From Sphingobium sp. B2D3C (GTDB taxonomy: Bacteria > Pseudomonadota > Alphaproteobacteria > Sphingomonadales > Sphingomonadaceae), in contig NZ_JAOQOK010000001.1 in NCBI RefSeq assembly GCF_025961835.1, positions 1,116,001-1,180,000 on the forward strand: a stretch of DNA of 64,000 nucleotides, in the 5' to 3' direction. The position numbers were made by a program, and so were the translations under genes. Positions 62,263 through 64,000 of the stretch are shown here, one piece after another. Every line of letters starts with the position of its first letter. Positions within the stretch are counted from its first letter, which is position 1. The notes under the pieces were generated by a model. The model had not been told where the DNA came from. It saw nothing but the letters and a program-made list of their open reading frames with translations, and ran no database searches.

Positions 62263-63579
62263 TCAGTCGAGGATGTGCATCAGCATCGGCGCGCCCAACA
62301 GACTGTCCGATCCGCCGAGCCTGCGCAGCAGATCGTCGATGGCGGAGAGGGCGCCCGGGTGAGTGACGATGGCGACCAGAACGCCCTCGTCCGCGGTGGC
62401 GGCACGCTGGATCACGCTTTCGATCGACACGCCCGAATCCCGCATCGCCGCCGTGATTTCCGCCAGAACGCCGGGGCGATCCTGAACCTGGAAGCGCAGA
62501 TAGGCGCGGCCCGTGCGCTGGCCGGCATCGGCCTTGACCTGGCGCTGCAGCCACTCCGCCGGCATGGCGAAGGCAGGGCCATATTCATCGCGCGCCACGT
62601 CGATAACGTCTGCGACCACGGCGGAAGCGGTGGGGCCTTCACCGGCGCCGGCGCCCTGGAAGAACAGGCGGCCGACGAAATTGCCCTCCGCCACGACCGC
62701 GTTGAGCGCGCCATCGACATGGGAAAGGGGATGATCGAGCGGCACGAGCATGGGGTGGACGCGCTGGAAGAGGCCGACATTCTCGCTGCCGTCCGCCTCG
62801 CATTCCGCCATGCCGACCAGCCTGATCTTGAACCCGAGCGAGGCGGCCTCGCGGATATCGGCTGCCATGACATTGCGAATGCCGGTGATATCCACCGAGC
62901 CGAAATCGATCTCGGTGCCGAAGGCGAGGCTGGCGAGAATCGACAGCTTGTGGGCGGCGTCGATACCGTCGATGTCGAAGGTGGGGTCGGCCTCGGCATA
63001 GCCCTTGGCCTGCGCTTCCTCCAGCACCTGGTCGAACGGGCTGCCGTGCTGTTCCATGGTGGAGAGGATGTAATTGCAGGTGCCGTTGAGGATGCCATAG
63101 ACCCGCATGATGCGATTGGCAGCGGCGCCCTCCCGCAGGCCCTTGATGACCGGCACACCGCCCGCGACGGCCGCTTCATATTTCAGCGCAACGCCGCTCC
63201 GCTCGGCTTCATGTGCCAAATCGAGACCATGATGAGCGATCATCGCCTTGTTGGCGGTAACGAAAGGCTTGCCCTGGCTCAGGCATTGGCGGGCCAGCGT
63301 CAGGGCCGGGCCATCCGCGCCGCCGATCAGTTCAACGACCGTATCGATGTCCTCGCGCTGCGCGAGGGTCGCCATGTCGTCGACCCATTCATAGGCGGAG
63401 AGATCGAGGCCGCGATCCTTGCTGCGGTCCCGCGCGGAAATGGCGACCACCTCGATCGGGCGGCCTGCACGCCGGGCGATCAGATCCCGGTTGGTCTCCA
63501 GCAGGCGAATGACACCGGCGCCCACGGTTCCCAAGCCGACGATGGCGAGGCGAAGGGGGCGGGAAGAGGCGTCGGTCAT
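62263..63579 (-). CDS. hom: Homoserine dehydrogenase
   Basis: A 438-residue NAD(P)-dependent homoserine dehydrogenase, a branch-point enzyme of threonine and methionine synthesis. The N-terminal Rossmann motif is AIVGLGTVGAGVIRLLE, the catalytic region holds GILNGTCNYILSTM and FDIDGIDAAHKL, and a C-terminal ACT domain starts with VQDRPGVLAEITAAM. I use ATG 63579 (AGGA seven bases upstream); 63585 is also possible. Homoserine is also the source of the lactone ring in acyl-homoserine lactones, a loose metabolic link to region 2. Confidence 0.95.
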   Translation of the reverse strand: MTDASSRPLRLAIVGLGTVGAGVIRLLETNRDLIARRAGRPIEVVAISARDRSKDRGLDLSAYEWVDDMATLAQREDIDTVVELIGGADGPALTLARQCLSQGKPFVTANKAMIAHHGLDLAHEAERSGVALKYEAAVAGGVPVIKGLREGAAANRIMRVYGILNGTCNYILSTMEQHGSPFDQVLEEAQAKGYAEADPTFDIDGIDAAHKLSILASLAFGTEIDFGSVDITGIRNVMAADIREAASLGFKIRLVGMAECEADGSENVGLFQRVHPMLVPLDHPLSHVDGALNAVVAEGNFVGRLFFQGAGAGEGPTASAVVADVIDVARDEYGPAFAMPAEWLQRQVKADAGQRTGRAYLRFQVQDRPGVLAEITAAMRDSGVSIESVIQRAATADEGVLVAIVTHPGALSAIDDLLRRLGGSDSLLGAPMLMHILD

Positions 63580-63671
63580 GGTCATGTCCTGCAAAAATGT
63601 GTGAGCGGCGGTCGCACGGAGGTCCGCCGCCGCTCATAGCGGGTAATCCCGTTCAGGAAAGAGCCCTCTGC

Positions 63672-64000
63672 CTAAATGACTGGCGTTTGGGTGCGGTCAC
63701 ATGGTCCGAGCGCGGCCCGGAATGCGCTGTAATCGCGACTGGCGGCTTCCGCATCGTTGCGCGCCAGTTCGGTGAGGGACAAGGGCGGGAGCTGGTCGGG
63801 CAAGCTGCACGCGAGGCGATACCACAGCAAGGTGTCCCGCTCGGGGAGCTTCGCCGAATCATCCACAACCTCGCCCAGCGACACGCTGAAATGCGGTTGC
63901 TCCTGCGGTCTGCGGATCACCGACAGTGAAATCGGCGAGCCGTCCGCCGTGCCAAGAAAGATCTGGGTCTCCCCTTCGCCCACAATCGCGCCTGGCACAT
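63672..64000 (-). CDS. Hypothetical protein (5' end at or beyond the window edge)
   Basis: A leftward frame of at least 108 codons that reaches the right edge. Its C-terminal part reads RRPQEQPHFSVSLGEVVDDS and LPPLSLTELARNDAEAASRD. I cannot place it in a family. A GTG at 63998 could be the start, but the frame may continue beyond the window. Confidence 0.4.
   Translation of the reverse strand, partial: VPGAIVGEGETQIFLGTADGSPISLSVIRRPQEQPHFSVSLGEVVDDSAKLPERDTLLWYRLACSLPDQLPPLSLTELARNDAEAASRDYSAFRAALGPCDRTQTPVI

Noticed and set aside
1..64000. CRISPR arrays, rRNA genes and insertion sequences
   Set aside because: No regularly spaced repeats, no rRNA-like sequence and no transposase motifs were noticed in the window.

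Overview
This window comes from a GC-rich alphaproteobacterium, most likely a sphingomonad (Sphingomonadaceae). The clues are the sphingomonad-type TonB receptor, the LuxR/LuxI/phytanoyl-CoA dioxygenase cluster, ImuA-ImuB-DnaE2 under GTTC-N7-GTTC LexA boxes, and a dispersed repeat typical of sphingomonads near 59.2 kb. Most of the window (1 to about 57.1 kb) reads as one end of an integrative and conjugative element (ICE). It abuts the 3' end of a tRNA-Glu(CUC) gene at 57146-57220. Beyond the tRNA lie chromosomal genes: recJ, an ABC export pair, glpX and hom. No integrase and no type IV secretion genes are in view; they would lie to the left.

Region 1 (1-5.25 kb) is a transport operon: the end of an ABC exporter, a TonB-dependent receptor, an RhtX-like MFS permease and a DmeF-type metal efflux protein. 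Region 2 (5.36-9.25 kb) is the likely transfer switch. It holds a LuxR receptor, a LuxI acyl-homoserine-lactone synthase, a PhyH-family dioxygenase and a DUF6499/DUF2285 activator split over two frames, matching the programmed +1 frameshift gene fseA of the Mesorhizobium symbiosis ICE. Next to it is a divergent XRE regulator/DUF2285 pair resembling qseC/qseM. Region 3 (9.6-19.8 kb) carries ArdC, DUF2958, DUF736, an RdfS-like HTH protein, the TraF protease, a lytic transglycosylase and an RlxS-type relaxase, with a small metabolic cargo block inserted (darcynin, TetR, NmrA-like, MerR, methyltransferase).

Region 4 (19.8-33.9 kb) is rich in DNA repair: a LigD without its phosphoesterase domain, exonuclease III, AlkB, a thermonuclease-like protein, the SOS mutasome ImuA-ImuB-DnaE2, and two divergent SRAP genes, one lacking its catalytic residues. 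TrxC, DUF3008 and DksA/TraR-like genes are interspersed.

Region 5 (34.1-56.3 kb) is a 7-deazaguanine DNA modification/restriction (Dpd) system of unusual composition. QueE, QueD and QueC make preQ0; DpdA inserts it into DNA with two DpdB-like partners. A RecB-like nuclease, a 2,110-residue double-helicase protein, DpdH, DpdG, the RecQ-like DpdF and a 232-residue unknown form the likely restriction arm. The two operons converge and overlap at their stops. I see no DpdC, DpdD, DpdE or DpdK. A pair of matched 16-bp palindromes precedes the first operon.

The hypothesis with most reach is that one mobile element joins a quorum-sensing/frameshift excision switch to an atypical Dpd defence system. 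All family assignments are by recognition from translated sequence; no database search was run.
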